The notes under the pieces were generated by a model. The model saw only the letters and a list, made by a program, of their open reading frames with translations, made no database searches and was not told where the DNA came from. From the NCBI GenBank assembly GCA_029838195.1, contig JALGVJ010000003.1, forward strand, positions 89,623 through 153,622: 64,000 bases of DNA. The letters are read 5' to 3'. Positions 63,281-64,000 of this stretch are shown here, piece by piece (the first letter of the stretch is position 1; each line of letters begins with the position of its first letter). Position numbers and translations under genes: made by a program. This stretch comes from Promethearchaeota archaeon. Its GTDB lineage: Archaea; Asgardarchaeota; Lokiarchaeia; Sigyniarchaeales; SOKP01.

Positions 63281-64000
63281 TCATCTCGATTTCATGAGAG
63301 GCATGAAACATTGAAAAATTCTTGCATACATCGCTCTAATCACGGTTGAATTAAAAAGAATTCTAATTGCTTTCAATAAGAAGTAATGATTTCTCGGGAA
63401 GAACGTTGTTCGCTTTTTATCATAGGTTATTTTTTTAATATAAAATTTCTTTTGAAACAAGGAAATTATCAGTTGATACGTGATAATTGCTATAATATCC
63501 CACGCCCTTTTCACATGGGCTTCCGGATAGGGTAATTCTTCTCCCATGGCTAGTCGAACGACCTCTACAACATGATATATATCAATTTTACTTCTCAATA
63601 ATTCCCTAGTTGCCCATAATAAATACAAGCATCCTCCACAATAAGATATCAATGCTCGTGCTCCTGTTTCTTCTGCTTCCTTGAATTTTTTTGTCCCCTC
63701 CGAAATTATATCAAAAGGAATGGCAATATTTTTTACCCAGGACGCACCCGCTCCAAAGCCGCAACATAATGAATCTTTTCGATTATGCTCCATCTCTACA
63801 ATTTCACATCCACATTTTTCTACGATTTTTCTTGGAGGCTCCCAATATTTTCCTTCAATTGCTTTTGAATAACAGTTATCATGTATTGTTACCTTGAAAT
63901 TTAATTTCTTCTTAATGGGTATTTCATTTAAATTCAATTTCTCCAATAACCATTCATCGAGATTTTTAAAATGTTGCTCATGTATCACACCCATTTCTTT
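63281..64000 (-). CDS. CCG-domain Fe-S protein, HdrB/GlpC-like (5' truncated)
   Basis: The frame is open to the right window edge, so the N-terminal part is missing; the ATG at 63994 is probably internal. The visible part has a VTIHDNCYSKAIEGKYWEPPRKIVEKCG opening, then SLCCGFGAGASW and LISYCGGCLYLL. These CCG segments are the cysteine-rich motif of HdrB, GlpC and LldE/LutA-type electron carriers. The last 70 residues are basic and partly hydrophobic. It may take part in electron transfer to a heterodisulfide or lactate-type oxidoreductase. The domain count of the whole protein cannot be told from here. Confidence 0.75.
   Translation of the reverse strand, partial: KEMGVIHEQHFKNLDEWLLEKLNLNEIPIKKKLNFKVTIHDNCYSKAIEGKYWEPPRKIVEKCGCEIVEMEHNRKDSLCCGFGAGASWVKNIAIPFDIISEGTKKFKEAEETGARALISYCGGCLYLLWATRELLRSKIDIYHVVEVVRLAMGEELPYPEAHVKRAWDIIAIITYQLIISLFQKKFYIKKITYDKKRTTFFPRNHYFLLKAIRILFNSTVIRAMYARIFQCFMPLMKSR

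Noticed and set aside
1..64000. tRNA or rRNA genes
   Set aside because: I looked for the T-loop consensus and cloverleaf-like GC-rich segments in intergenic regions by eye and found none convincing; a dedicated tRNA search would be needed to exclude intron-containing or split tRNAs.

Overview
The window looks like chromosomal DNA of an Asgard archaeon, most likely of the Lokiarchaeia type. It is AT-rich. It carries archaeal-type ribosomal proteins (eS1/S3Ae and the long uS15), a single-domain histone-fold protein, a small Arf/MglA-like GTPase and a winged-helix protein fused to a roadblock/longin-like domain. It also has an orphan RPB9/TFS-type zinc ribbon. The Lokiarchaeia assignment is inferred from gene content and composition; no rRNA or tRNA gene was found to anchor it.

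Layout. 1-6.7 kb is a nickel-related region: the 3' end of larB, larC on the opposite strand, and a NikR-type nickel regulator with all four expected metal ligands and a His-rich insertion, plus three unassigned genes. 7-21 kb is mixed housekeeping: histone-fold protein, GHMP kinase, small GTPase, rubrerythrin, a B12-binding-type radical SAM enzyme, a sirtuin, an MFS carrier, a D-aminoacylase-type amidohydrolase, an acyl-CoA dehydrogenase, an S15-eS1 pair and an Ham1/RdgB pyrophosphatase. 21.2-37.3 kb is one long minus-strand operon of five genes: a LolD/MacB-type ATPase, a ~1000-residue FtsX permease, a giant membrane-anchored exoprotein, a membrane-anchored subtilisin with cytosolic zinc ribbons, and a second ~1000-residue FtsX permease. 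This is the best candidate here for an undescribed cell-surface machine.

37.4-41.8 kb is a scarred region: a GPH-type sugar carrier lies between two ~217-bp direct repeats. One repeat ends in a living ferredoxin-type gene. The other holds a decayed copy of that gene's 3' end. A GC-richer, frameshifted gene remnant sits just before the second repeat. 42-54 kb holds RNase III (with a complete catalytic set), an SCP2-like protein, a Whirly-like putative nucleic-acid-binding protein, tandem glycerophosphodiesterases, an acyl-CoA synthetase (ADP-forming) alpha-type protein, tandem DMT carriers, a left-handed beta-helix protein, an alpha/beta hydrolase with a nearby broken copy of its 5' end, and a thioesterase.

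54.2-60.7 kb is a tight SWIM / VWA / MoxR operon, which by family knowledge is an ATP-driven chaperone- or conflict-type module. The window closes with an AmrS-type radical SAM enzyme, a hendecad-repeat protein ending in a PD-(D/E)XK-like domain, and the 3' part of an HdrB/GlpC-like CCG-domain Fe-S protein.

How they fit together. Acyl-CoA dehydrogenase, thioesterase, ADP-forming acyl-CoA synthetase, SCP2 and the CCG protein fit an anaerobic acyl-CoA and peptide degrading lifestyle. Rubrerythrin fits defence against oxygen. The lar/NikR genes indicate use of the nickel-pincer cofactor, although larA and larE are not in the window.
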